A program made the position numbers and the translations under genes. A model generated the notes under the pieces. That model did no database searches, was not told where the DNA came from, and saw only the letters and a program-made list of their open reading frames with translations. From the NCBI GenBank assembly GCA_040392005.1, contig JBEBWT010000011.1:1-58482 (forward strand): a stretch of 58,482 nt of DNA. Reading direction: 5' to 3'. The DNA is from DASRQK01 sp040392005. GTDB taxonomy: Bacteria > Bacteroidota > Bacteroidia > Sphingobacteriales > Sphingobacteriaceae. Each line of letters opens with the position of its first letter. Position 1 is the stretch's first letter. Positions 33,635 to 40,777 of this stretch are shown one piece after another.

Positions 33635-34417
33635 ATGGCGTCAAAAAGAAGAAAGTTGTTGGAAGAATTAATGCCAGAAGGTGTAATAGTGACCAGAAAC
33701 TGGCTGAGGGAAGAAGCTGATCTCAGCTATCATGCTATTGATAATCTGGTGAAAAGTGAGCAGCTAAGGTCGTTATGGAAAGGATTATATACCCGTGGAC
33801 TAATCCAATCCAACTGGCAAAGTATTGTTTATACTCTGCAACAGATCATGGATTCAGATTTTATTGTTGGAGGACTATCTTCATTGGAACTGAAAGGATT
33901 CTCTCACTACCTGCCCAATTCGCAACGTCCGACAATATATTTATACGGCAATGATAAGTTGCCGGCTTGGGCAAATGATATACTAAGAACCGGAATTTTT
34001 ATAAAACATTCCCGTACAAGTCTATTTGCCGGAATGGATCGGGCTGTATCTGAAAAATATACGACTACCATACCCTGGAAAGAAGGTATGGAAGAGATCA
34101 GGATATCGACTCCGGAAAGGGCCTGCCTGGAAATGCTGGATCAAATACCCGGGAATTTATCTTTTGAACATGCTGACCAACTCATACAGGGAATGACCTC
34201 TTTGTCCCCCAAGGCAATGCAACAATTGCTGGAAATGTGTAGTAATGTAAAAGTCAAGCGTTTATTCCTGTGGTTTGCCAGACGCCACAATTATCGTTGG
34301 TTTGCTAAACTTGATCAGGATAAAATAGATCTGGGATCGGGGAAAAGGGTTGTTGAAAAAGGAGGGCAATTAGATAAAACCTATTTGATAACTGTGCCCA
34401 GGGACCTTGAAGATTAA
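33635..34417 (+). CDS. AbiEi-family antitoxin (type IV toxin-antitoxin)
   Basis: 260 residues. The N-terminal winged-helix (LMPEGVIVTRNWLREEADLSYHAIDNLVKSEQLRSL, followed by WKGLYTRG) is typical of AbiEi and provides autorepression. The central part (FIVGGLSSLELKGFSHYL) and STPERACLEMLDQIP are the conserved AbiEi core. It counteracts the AbiEii nucleotidyltransferase and represses the operon. The toxin gene follows after 3 bases. Confidence 0.9.
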   Translation: MASKRRKLLEELMPEGVIVTRNWLREEADLSYHAIDNLVKSEQLRSLWKGLYTRGLIQSNWQSIVYTLQQIMDSDFIVGGLSSLELKGFSHYLPNSQRPTIYLYGNDKLPAWANDILRTGIFIKHSRTSLFAGMDRAVSEKYTTTIPWKEGMEEIRISTPERACLEMLDQIPGNLSFEHADQLIQGMTSLSPKAMQQLLEMCSNVKVKRLFLWFARRHNYRWFAKLDQDKIDLGSGKRVVEKGGQLDKTYLITVPRDLED

Positions 34418-34420
34418 AAA

Positions 34421-35341
34421 GTGAAAAGGGATAGTATTTATTACAGACAGGTTCAATTGCTGGTCAGGATATTACCTCTGTTGGATAGCGAAAAATGTTT
34501 TGCTTTAAAAGGTGGGACTGCTATCAATCTATTCTATCGGGAACTTCCGAGATTATCTGTAGATATAGATTTGTTATATCTTCCTTCCGAAGGACGTGAG
34601 GAATCGTTGATCGATATCCGGGCCGCATTGACCCGATTGAGTAAACTGATCAAACAAACAATTCCAGGGATACGCATCCAGAATACACATGAGCAAAGCA
34701 ACGCATTGCGTTTGATTATTCAATTGGGAGATGTGCGTATCAAAGTGGAGTTGTCTCCTGTTATCAGGGGGACTGTATTTCCGGCAGAACGGATGGAAGT
34801 ATGTAAACGGGTAGAACAGGAATTTGGGTATGCCGAGATTCAAGTTGCTTCATTGCCGGATCTTTATGCCGGGAAAATCTGTGCCGCATTAGACAGACAG
34901 CACCCCCGGGATCTGTTTGATATAAAGCTTCTTTTGGAGAACGAGGGATTTACTGAAGATCTGCGTAAAACATTTTTATTGTTCCTGATCAGTCACCAAC
35001 GCCCCATGGCTGAACTATTGTCCCCGCATAGAAAAGATATCCGCCCTATATATGCCTCAGAATTTAAGGATATGGCAGCAGTCGATATTCCTGTTGAAGA
35101 GTTGGAGCAAACAAGGGAAAACCTTATTGCAATGATCCATCAACACATGACGGGTGATGAAAGGAAGTTTCTATTATCATTTAAGGATCGCGATCCACAA
35201 TGGGAATTGCTTGGATTGGCGAATGCAGATGAAGTAAGCAGACTACCCTCTGTTCAATGGAAGCTGGTGAATCTGACTCAAATGAATGATAATAAACATC
35301 AGGAAGCTTTGGGTAAATTAAATAGTGTTTTGTTTCAGTAG
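34421..35341 (+). CDS. AbiEii/AbiGii-family nucleotidyltransferase toxin
   Basis: 306 residues from a GTG start. Nucleotidyltransferase motifs are CFALKGGTAINLFYRELPRL with SVDIDLLYLP, then IKVELSPV, and SLPDLYAGKICAALDRQHPRDLFDI. The GGT...S.DIDL arrangement gives the two catalytic Asp residues. Homologues add nucleotides to tRNA 3' ends and stop growth, often as phage defence. The GTG start and 3-base gap suggest translational coupling to the antitoxin. Confidence 0.9.
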   Translation: MKRDSIYYRQVQLLVRILPLLDSEKCFALKGGTAINLFYRELPRLSVDIDLLYLPSEGREESLIDIRAALTRLSKLIKQTIPGIRIQNTHEQSNALRLIIQLGDVRIKVELSPVIRGTVFPAERMEVCKRVEQEFGYAEIQVASLPDLYAGKICAALDRQHPRDLFDIKLLLENEGFTEDLRKTFLLFLISHQRPMAELLSPHRKDIRPIYASEFKDMAAVDIPVEELEQTRENLIAMIHQHMTGDERKFLLSFKDRDPQWELLGLANADEVSRLPSVQWKLVNLTQMNDNKHQEALGKLNSVLFQ

Positions 35342-35503
35342 ATAATAGGATTTTTTGGCGAGTGCATCGAGCGCATTGAAATCCCGGCCCATCATGATGA
35401 TGACGTGGGTGGTCACGAGGCAGAAACAGGTTCTTGTAATAAGATCCTTGTAGCGGACAACCCGCGGGCGGTCGTCCACCGGACGTATTTCCAATGAACC
35501 CAT
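35318..35503 (-). CDS. Small hypothetical ORF overlapping the abiEii 3' end
   Basis: 61 residues from ATG 35503 (MGSLEIRPVDDRPRVVRYKD...). A well-spaced minus-strand promoter precedes it: TTG 35557-35555, 20-base spacer, TATTTTTG 35534-35527. It reads 24 bases into the end of abiEii in antisense. I do not recognise the sequence. It may be the stump of a longer gene cut when the abiE module arrived, or a small free-standing protein. The rest of the gap to 35662 holds a plus-strand TATATTTG box (35621-35628, TTG at 35596) with no plus-strand gene behind it. Confidence 0.35.
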   Translation of the reverse strand: MGSLEIRPVDDRPRVVRYKDLITRTCFCLVTTHVIIMMGRDFNALDALAKKSYYLLKQNTI

Positions 35504-35662
35504 TACGAGCTTTGCATTGTTGTATTCAAAAATAGTTAATATTAATCCAATAATCAACTATTTAAACCGGTAATGCGTCCGATTGTTCTTGCAGATTGTA
35601 TTATTAATTAATAAAATTCTTATATTTGACTAACTGATTATAAGTGCATATCCCTTTTGGGG

Positions 35663-35947
35663 TCAGGAGAGGTAGAAATGTCCACTGCCATCTTGGCCAC
35701 ACGGTTCTCCGAGCTCATAGCAGCACAGATTTTGTGTTTGAAGATCACATTCAAGCTCTGGGAAAACCAGATCATCAGCCGCCGTGGCACACTGCTCGTC
35801 CTCTGTGGCATTAGCCATTCGATAGCAACCTTCAGGTGGTGGATCGAACATGGTAGAATTGAACGCTCCCGCCTCACTGGCAACGGTAAATCCTGTGGCT
35901 GCAACGAATGCAATTGCTGCCAGCAGGTTGAATTTCAATTTACGCAT
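35663..35947 (-). CDS. Small secreted Cys-containing protein, DUF6520-like
   Basis: 94 residues. An N-terminal signal peptide (KLKFNLLAAIAFVAATGFTVAS) precedes a short mature part with five to six Cys residues (EGCYRM, DEQCAT, LECDLQ, NLCCYELGEPCG). Length and layout match the small DUF6520 peptides common in Bacteroidota. It lies 110 bases downstream of a MauE/DoxX-type membrane protein on the same strand. The Cys residues and that neighbour suggest disulfide or thioether processing at the membrane (inference). No molecular function is known to me. Confidence 0.6.
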   Translation of the reverse strand: MRKLKFNLLAAIAFVAATGFTVASEAGAFNSTMFDPPPEGCYRMANATEDEQCATAADDLVFPELECDLQTQNLCCYELGEPCGQDGSGHFYLS

Positions 35948-36057
35948 AATAAATGATGCTTTTGTGAATCAAAAAGCAACAAAAACTTTTGTGAATAATA
36001 ATGCCGGGTATTTTGCGGGTTATCCAGCTTCTCCCCGTTTTTTGCGCAAAAAAGTCT

Positions 36058-36531
36058 TTATCCGCTTTGTGGTATCATAGTTTCATCCTTTGTCTGGTTT
36101 CTTACTACCAACGGTATAGCAAACAGGTTTAGGATCGTGGCAACTATATTGAAAACAAGATGGTCATTCCAATTATTTTCCAAACCGAATACCGAAAGGA
36201 TACCACCACAACTACATGGCATATAGTATGAAAAGTGAATCATCGCATACACATATCCTGTGAACAGCGTCATCAAGAAAAGAGAGGCATACATAGCGAT
36301 TAAGCGTGTGGTATTGAACAATAGCATCAATGCAATAATGATTTCTCCGATTGGAACGGTAACAGCAATAAAGCCAGCAAAACTCTCGAGATAAGGCGAA
36401 CGACCAAGCTCAAACCTGAACTTTTCATAACCGATTAGTTTGGACAAGCCACCGGTTACCCATAGTATAACAAATCCGAGTACAATACACCAGGTAATGA
36501 TGTTTTCTGTTTTTGACAATACCTTTTGCAT
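36058..36531 (-). CDS. MauE/DoxX-like redox-associated membrane protein
   Basis: 157 residues with four membrane helices (IITWCIVLGFVILWVTGGLSKL, FAGFIAVTVPIGEIIIALMLLF, LIAMYASLFLMTLFTGYVYAM, LVFNIVATILNLFAIPLVV). The loop motif PCSCGGI before the last helix is the hallmark of this MauE-like family. MauE itself helps form disulfides in methylamine dehydrogenase. Here it sits with a small Cys-rich secreted protein. A perfect palindrome TTTTTTGCGCAAAAAA (36038-36053) follows the stop. A minus-strand TACTTTTG box (36562-36555) without a good -33 element and four tandem boxes upstream point to activator control. Confidence 0.8.
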   Translation of the reverse strand: MQKVLSKTENIITWCIVLGFVILWVTGGLSKLIGYEKFRFELGRSPYLESFAGFIAVTVPIGEIIIALMLLFNTTRLIAMYASLFLMTLFTGYVYAMIHFSYYMPCSCGGILSVFGLENNWNDHLVFNIVATILNLFAIPLVVRNQTKDETMIPQSG

Positions 36532-36554
36532 GATCCAAATTGAGTTCTGTGATA

Positions 36555-36662
36555 CAAAAGTAGAGCGGCTCTCAACAGCGGTTGTTATCCGATCTGCTCA
36601 TTTTTATGTCCAAAACGCTCATTTTTATGTCCGATCTGCTCACGATATGTCCGATCTGCTCA
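36555..36662 (-). promoter_or_regulatory. Promoter region with four tandem 20-21 bp boxes
   Basis: On the plus strand GCTCA recurs at 36596, 36617, 36638 and 36658 (spacing 21, 21, 20), each preceded by TCC-GATCT or a variant; three copies keep TCCGATCTGCTCA. The array spans 36585-36662. The minus-strand -7 box TACTTTTG is at 36562-36555, and no TTG sits at the right distance. Same-helix-face direct repeats next to a weak promoter are typical of AraC-family activation, and an AraC gene is adjacent. Confidence 0.7.
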
Positions 36663-36674
36663 CTTTGGGTAATG

Positions 36675-36998
36675 CTAACGGCAAAACTGGATCGGTGGGA
36701 TGCCATAAAACTTGGTGAACGCTTTTGTAAAAGCCGAATAATTCTGATAGCCCAATGCTTCACTGATTTCAGCAATGGTCATTGTTCCCTGTTGCAAGAA
36801 TTGTTTTGCTATACCCATACGGCTTTCTTGTACGAATTGGTATAGGGGCATGCCGAAAGCCTTGCTGAACGTACGTCTGAGGGTAGATTCTCCCATGCCA
36901 AACTTGGCGGCAATCTGGCTGATATTCAAACTCGTTCCGAGGTTGTTTTCAATATAGTCCCGTATGGCTTCCAAACGCTCCTTGTACAGCCGTGGCAA
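36675..36998 (-). CDS. AraC-family DNA-binding domain, apparently N-terminally truncated
   Basis: 107 residues from a TTG, containing a full two-helix-turn-helix AraC domain (SLNISQIAAKFGMGESTLRRTFSKAFG and TIAEISEALGYQNYSAFTKAFTKFYGIPP). The frame remains open upstream to about 37080 and reads like ordinary AraC inter-domain sequence (FLKLLLYIRTHHASASELP) but has no ATG. It runs into the arsR promoter. Either the ligand-binding half was lost or a non-ATG start is used. If active, it may bind the tandem boxes just downstream that precede the MauE gene. Confidence 0.7.
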   Translation of the reverse strand: MPRLYKERLEAIRDYIENNLGTSLNISQIAAKFGMGESTLRRTFSKAFGMPLYQFVQESRMGIAKQFLQQGTMTIAEISEALGYQNYSAFTKAFTKFYGIPPIQFCR

Positions 36999-37062
36999 CT
37001 CGGAAGCCGAGGCATGATGTGTTCGTATGTACAGCAGTAATTTAAGAAAATAGAATAAAAAT

Positions 37063-37093
37063 TTGCGAAACCGAAAGGTTGCACGTATATTTG
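37063..37093 (+). promoter_or_regulatory. Promoter of the arsR-SRPBCC operon
   Basis: TTG 37063-37065, 20-base spacer, TATATTTG 37086-37093, 34 bases before the arsR-type ATG. Confidence 0.7.
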
Positions 37094-37127
37094 CAACTGA
37101 TTGGTTTCATTAAAATAGTTTAGCCAA

Positions 37128-37454
37128 ATGAGAAGAGATATTTTTCAAGCCATTGCAGACCCAACAAGACGGGCAATTATTGCCTTGATTGCCTTGCAGG
37201 CCATGACACCAAATGCCATTGCCCAACACTTTGACACTACACGGCAAGCAGTATCAAAACATCTGCGCATTTTGACAGAGTGCGAATTGATCACACAGGA
37301 ACAAAAAGGCAGAGAGATTTATTACTCTCTCGAAATTGACAAAATGAAAGAAATAGACAAATGGCTGGAGCAGTTTCGGAAAATCTGGGAAAACCGTTTT
37401 GATAATTTGGATAAGTTATTGGCAAAAATTAAAGAACAAAAAAATGAACAATAA
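37128..37454 (+). CDS. ArsR-family (SdpR-like) winged-helix repressor
   Basis: 108 residues. It opens RRDIFQAIADPTRRAIIALIAL, with recognition helix TTRQAVSKHLRIL and wing KGREIYYSLE. It lacks the Cys metal sites of arsenic sensors (one Cys only). ArsR proteins of this DPTRR type usually sit directly before AHSA1/SRPBCC genes and control them, as here. The stop overlaps the next gene by 11 bases. Confidence 0.9.
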   Translation: MRRDIFQAIADPTRRAIIALIALQAMTPNAIAQHFDTTRQAVSKHLRILTECELITQEQKGREIYYSLEIDKMKEIDKWLEQFRKIWENRFDNLDKLLAKIKEQKNEQ

Positions 37455-37995
37455 ATTATTATTTGACTTTGTTGTAAACAAAGAGAACAACACGATTGTT
37501 GTAAAACGTGAATTTGCCGCAGACCTTGAATTAGTGTGGAAAGCGTGGACAACGGCCGAATTGCTTGACCAATGGTGGGGACCGGCCCCTTGTCGTGCAA
37601 AAACTAAATCAATGGATTTTCGTGAAGGCGGACATTGGTTGTATTGTATGATTGTTCCCGAAGAAGGCAGTAGTGAAGCTAATCAAATACATTGGGGAAG
37701 ACAGGATTTTGAAAAAATAGTATTGCACAAAAATTTTTCAGGCACAGATGTGTTTTGTGATGAGAATGGTTATGCAAATCCCGAACTTCCAAAAGGCAGG
37801 TTTGAAAATGTGTTTAGCCAAGAAATTGACGGAAAAACGCTTGTTACCATTATTTCAACGCACAATAGTTTTGAAGATATTGAAATGCTGATTGAGATGG
37901 GTTTCAAAGAGGGCCTTGCACTGGGCCTGAACCAATTGGACGAATTATTATTAACACTAAGAAACAACTCAAATGAACAGCAACTTATTATTTGA
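37444..37995 (+). CDS. SRPBCC (AHSA1-like) domain protein, copy 1
   Basis: 183 residues from ATG 37444 inside the end of the arsR-type gene. It has the START/Bet v1-like signature VKREFAADLELVWKAWTTAELLDQWWGP and MDFREGGHWLYCM. The fold encloses a hydrophobic ligand; the ligand is unknown. It is AT-rich compared with the next gene although the two proteins are clearly paralogous, and they overlap by 23 bases. Confidence 0.88.
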   Translation: MNNKLLFDFVVNKENNTIVVKREFAADLELVWKAWTTAELLDQWWGPAPCRAKTKSMDFREGGHWLYCMIVPEEGSSEANQIHWGRQDFEKIVLHKNFSGTDVFCDENGYANPELPKGRFENVFSQEIDGKTLVTIISTHNSFEDIEMLIEMGFKEGLALGLNQLDELLLTLRNNSNEQQLII

Positions 37996-38476
37996 CTTTA
38001 CCGTCAATAAGGAAAACAAGACCATTCACATCCAACGTGAATTTGATGCCGGCCTTGCATTGGTCTGGCAGGCGTGGACAACAGCCGAATTGTTGGATCA
38101 ATGGTGGGGACCGGAACCCTGGAAAGCCGAAACCAGGACAATGGATTTCCGTGAAGGTGGAACCTGGCTGTATGCAATGGTAGGTCCTGAAGGAGAAAGG
38201 CATTGGAGCAGATCCGATTATATCTCAATTGAGAAAGAAAAATCATTTATCTCAAAAGATGGATTTTGTGATGAAAATGGGATAATCAACACTGCTTTTC
38301 CACAAAATTTATGGGAAAACAACTTTAGTCCAAACGAAAACAGAACACAAGTGGATATACTGCTCACTTTTGACGAACTGGCCGATCTCGAAAAAAACTT
38401 AGAGATGGGCTTTAAAGAAGGTATGATAACAGACTTCCGGCAGTTGGACGATTTATTATCAACCTTGAAAAAGTAG
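37973..38476 (+). CDS. SRPBCC (AHSA1-like) domain protein, copy 2
   Basis: 167 residues. It matches copy 1 along its length (NNKLLFDFVVNKENNTI versus NSNLLFDFTVNKENKTI; AWTTAELLDQWWGP identical; EMGFKEG shared near the end). Its 5' half is visibly GC-richer than copy 1. Start overlaps copy 1 by 23 bases, so the operon is arsR-copy1-copy2 with coupled translation. A terminator array and a 76-bp repeat follow. Confidence 0.88.
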   Translation: MNSNLLFDFTVNKENKTIHIQREFDAGLALVWQAWTTAELLDQWWGPEPWKAETRTMDFREGGTWLYAMVGPEGERHWSRSDYISIEKEKSFISKDGFCDENGIINTAFPQNLWENNFSPNENRTQVDILLTFDELADLEKNLEMGFKEGMITDFRQLDDLLSTLKK

Positions 38477-38504
38477 ATAAGTTTCTAAGTTCCATCTTTC
38501 GAGG

Positions 38505-38713
38505 GATTGGCTGCGTCGCTCTTCCCCACACTCCTGGCTGCAGCCATCCTTTTTTGGGGGACCGCTTCGCAATCCTGCTGGATTGGCTGCGTCGCTCTTC
38601 CCCGCACTCCTGGCTGCAGCCATCCTTTTTTGGGGGACCGCTTCGCAATCCTGCTGGATTGGCTGCGTCGCTCTTCCCCGCACTCCTGGCTGCAGCCATC
38701 CTTTTTTGGGGGA
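38505..38713. repeat. 76-bp tandem repeat, 2.75 copies
   Basis: Units at 38505-38580, 38581-38656 and 38657-38713 (partial). Units 1 and 2 differ by one base. Each unit holds the 12-bp palindrome TGGCTGCAGCCA and starts GATTGGCTGCGTCGC. Both strands are open in several frames only because the unit has few stops; nothing looks coding. It lies between the SRPBCC operon and the terminators before tRNA-Pro. Confidence 0.9.
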
Positions 38714-38722
38714 GGCCATCAT

Positions 38723-38834
38723 CAAAAAAGCCTTTGGCGCCTTGCGCCTGGCTTTTATATTTTTAGGGCTTCACTCAAGCAAGCTTGGTTTGCCCTGAAA
38801 ATATAAAAGCCCTCACTTTCGTGAAGGCTTTTTT
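38723..38834. terminator. Nested terminator hairpins between the SRPBCC operon and tRNA-Pro
   Basis: Three overlapping foldings are possible. (a) AAAAGCC/GGCTTTT with inner GGCGC-CTT-GCGCC (38726-38756), followed by a T-run. (b) 20-base arms 38750-38769 and 38792-38811 with one mismatch. (c) AAGCC-C-TCAC-TTTC-GTGA-A-GGCTT (38807-38830), with T-runs on both sides. Form (a) would stop rightward transcripts; form (c) would stop the leftward tRNA transcript. Confidence 0.8.
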
Positions 38835-38839
38835 GTGTG

Positions 38840-38913
38840 TCGGGGTGGCAGGATTCGAACCTACGACCTCCACATCCCAAATGTGGCGCGATACCGGGCT
38901 ACGCTACACCCCG
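38840..38913 (-). tRNA. tRNA-Pro(TGG)
   Basis: On the minus strand the sequence starts CGGGGTGTAGCGTAGCCCGG, folds into a cloverleaf with acceptor CGGGGTG/CACCCCG and anticodon stem CCACA/TGTGG. The loop TTTGGGA gives anticodon TGG, and the T arm is GTAGGTTCGAATCCTGC. The discriminator base is A and CCA is not encoded. 74 nucleotides. Confidence 0.96.
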
Positions 38914-38964
38914 AACTTTTGCGCTGAGTTTTTCAGATGTTTCTGATTCCCTCATTGCGGTGTG

Positions 38965-38994
38965 CAAAATTAATCAATTCCATTGAAGTTGCAA
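38965..38994 (-). promoter_or_regulatory. Promoter of tRNA-Pro
   Basis: Minus strand TTG 38994-38992, 19-base spacer, TAATTTTG 38972-38965, about 50 bases upstream of the mature tRNA 5' end. Confidence 0.75.
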
Positions 38995-39176
38995 ATAATA
39001 TTTATTATTTCTTTTGGAGGATGGTGGGTTCCGTATTTCCTACCTCCGCAATCTTCAGACAATCTTCAAATAAGTGTCTGAAATTTTTCTAAAAAGGTTT
39101 TTTTATTTGGGAAATAATCACTAATATTGCAGTCCGATTTTCACAGGTGATAAATCGACTTTAATTACTCAAAATC

Positions 39177-39527
39177 ATGGATTTAATTAAATTTGTAGAA
39201 GAACAAGCGGTTGTCAAAAACAATCTTCCTGAGTTTAATGCAGGGGATACCATCAGTGTGCACTATAAGATCCGCGAAGGAAATAAGGAGCGTGTCCAGG
39301 TTTATCAAGGTGTTGTGATCCAGATCAATAGTGATGGTACTAACAAGACTTTTACTGTTCGCAAAATTTCCAATGGTATTGGCGTAGAGCGTATTTTCCC
39401 TGTGAACTCGCCAAATATTGACAAGATTGAGGTGAACAGCCATGGTAAGGTTCGCCGTGCAAAATTGTTCTATTTGAGAGGTCTGACCGGTAAGGCTGCC
39501 CGTATCAAATCGAAAAGAATCAAATAA
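39177..39527 (+). CDS. rplS: 50S ribosomal protein L19
   Basis: 116 residues, normal length. It contains FNAGDTISVHYKIREGNKERVQVYQGVVI and the conserved C-terminal RRAKLFYLRGLTGKAARIKSKR. L19 sits at the 30S-50S interface. The gene stands alone here, without the usual rpsP-rimM-trmD. TAATATTG (39122-39129) is a one-mismatch -7 box. It is followed by a clear terminator. Confidence 0.97.
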   Translation: MDLIKFVEEQAVVKNNLPEFNAGDTISVHYKIREGNKERVQVYQGVVIQINSDGTNKTFTVRKISNGIGVERIFPVNSPNIDKIEVNSHGKVRRAKLFYLRGLTGKAARIKSKRIK

Positions 39528-39557
39528 GTTTACCTTAGAAGATAATTTACTGCAGAG

Positions 39558-39587
39558 TCCTGTGCATCACAAATGCACAGGATTTTT
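39558..39587 (+). terminator. Rho-independent terminator of rplS
   Basis: TCCTGTGCAT (39558-39567), loop CACAA, ATGCACAGGA (39573-39582), then TTTTT. A perfect 10-bp stem, 30 bases after the rplS stop. Confidence 0.93.
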
Positions 39588-39664
39588 ATGTTTCTACCCT
39601 GCCCCCTTGGTGTCTTCTGTCTCCTCCGAAAGCAATCTTCTTTTCTGAAAGCGCTCTCCCTTCA

Positions 39665-40654
39665 TTAATATTCCGGCAACAGCGGTTTTGTTCCCATAAT
39701 CTGATCAATTTCTGCAAGAATATCCGGAGTCAGAAGCGGCACGGCATCCAGTGCTTTTAAATTGTCCGTCAATTGGCTTTCTCTGGTGGCCCCAAGAATG
39801 GCCGAAGTGACGTTCGGATTGCTCAGGCACCAGGCGATGGACAAAGTAGCCAGCGATAGCCCCAGTCTGTCGGCCACCACCTGCAGATTTCTCACTTTGC
39901 CGATCTTTTCTTCGGTAAACGATTTGTCTTTCAACCAGCCATAGCCTTCCAGGGTCAGCCTGGAACCTTCGGGGATGCCATCATTGTATTTTCCGGTCAG
40001 GATACCTGATGCCAGTGGACTCCAGGTAGTGGTTCCCATTCCTATATTTTTGAAGATGGTTAGGAAATCAGCCTCTATTTTCTGACGATTGAATAGATTG
40101 TATTCAGGTTGTTCCACACTTGGCCCCTCCAGTCCCAGCCTTTGGGCTAAGGCATGGGCTTCCACGATTTCCGCAGCACTCCACTCGCTGGTGCCCCAAT
40201 AGAAAATTTTGCCCTGACCGATCAGGGTATTCATGCTACGGACGACCTCTTCGATGGGGGTGTTTTTATCAGGCCGGTGGCAATAATAGAGGTCCAGATA
40301 CTCCACCTGCATTCTTTGCAGGGCTTCCTCACAGGCTTCCATAATGTGTTTGCGGCTCAGACCAGATTGGTTGGGTTTTTTGGTTTTTCCCTTCCAGCCG
40401 AAAAACACCTTGCTCGACAGTACGTAGGAGGACCGCTCCCAGTTTTTATTTTTCAATACCTTACCCATGATCTTTTCAGACTCACCAGCGGCATATACTT
40501 CGGCATTATCAAAGAAATTGATGCCTGCATCATAGGCGATACCCATCAACCGGTCACTGAGACCGACATCCAGTTGATTTGAAAAAGTCACCCAGGATCC
40601 AAATGACAATGCGCTCAATTGCAGGCCGGTACGCCCCATTCTTCTATATTCCAT
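39665..40654 (-). CDS. Aldo/keto reductase (KCNAB/YghZ-like)
   Basis: 329 residues. It starts MEYRRMGRTGLQLSALSFGSWVTF. The catalytic tetrad is visible: Asp and Tyr in FDNAEVYAAGESE, Lys in LSSKVFFG, His in YYCHRPDK. WGTSEWSAAEI and TWSPLASGILTGKY are typical of the potassium-channel beta-subunit-like group, which reduces aldehydes with NADPH. The upstream region holds a 22-bp repeat array. Confidence 0.93.
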   Translation of the reverse strand: MEYRRMGRTGLQLSALSFGSWVTFSNQLDVGLSDRLMGIAYDAGINFFDNAEVYAAGESEKIMGKVLKNKNWERSSYVLSSKVFFGWKGKTKKPNQSGLSRKHIMEACEEALQRMQVEYLDLYYCHRPDKNTPIEEVVRSMNTLIGQGKIFYWGTSEWSAAEIVEAHALAQRLGLEGPSVEQPEYNLFNRQKIEADFLTIFKNIGMGTTTWSPLASGILTGKYNDGIPEGSRLTLEGYGWLKDKSFTEEKIGKVRNLQVVADRLGLSLATLSIAWCLSNPNVTSAILGATRESQLTDNLKALDAVPLLTPDILAEIDQIMGTKPLLPEY

Positions 40655-40698
40655 GACGGTATAATTGTTTTATCCAAATTTAATCATTTCCGGGCATA

Positions 40699-40775
40699 AT
40701 CCGGAAATATTATAGTCAGAATCCGGAAAACATTTGGTCATAGTCCGGAAAAATCTATTGAAAATCTGGAAAAAT
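40699..40775. repeat. Four degenerate 22-bp tandem repeats upstream of the aldo/keto reductase
   Basis: CCGGAAA or CTGGAAA recurs at 40701, 40723, 40745 and 40766 (spacing 22, 22, 21), each preceded by AT or AGT. The first unit also forms the dyad TTTCCGG-N7-CCGGAAA (40687-40707). The array fills the 123-base gap between the AKR start and the end of the patatin gene, so it may be a regulatory array for the AKR gene. Confidence 0.65.
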
Positions 40776-40777
40776 CC

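Noticed and set aside
38412..38806. Open frames across the 76-bp repeat on both strands
   Set aside because: They exist because the 76-bp unit lacks stops in several frames; the encoded repeats have no protein character and no promoter or ribosome site.
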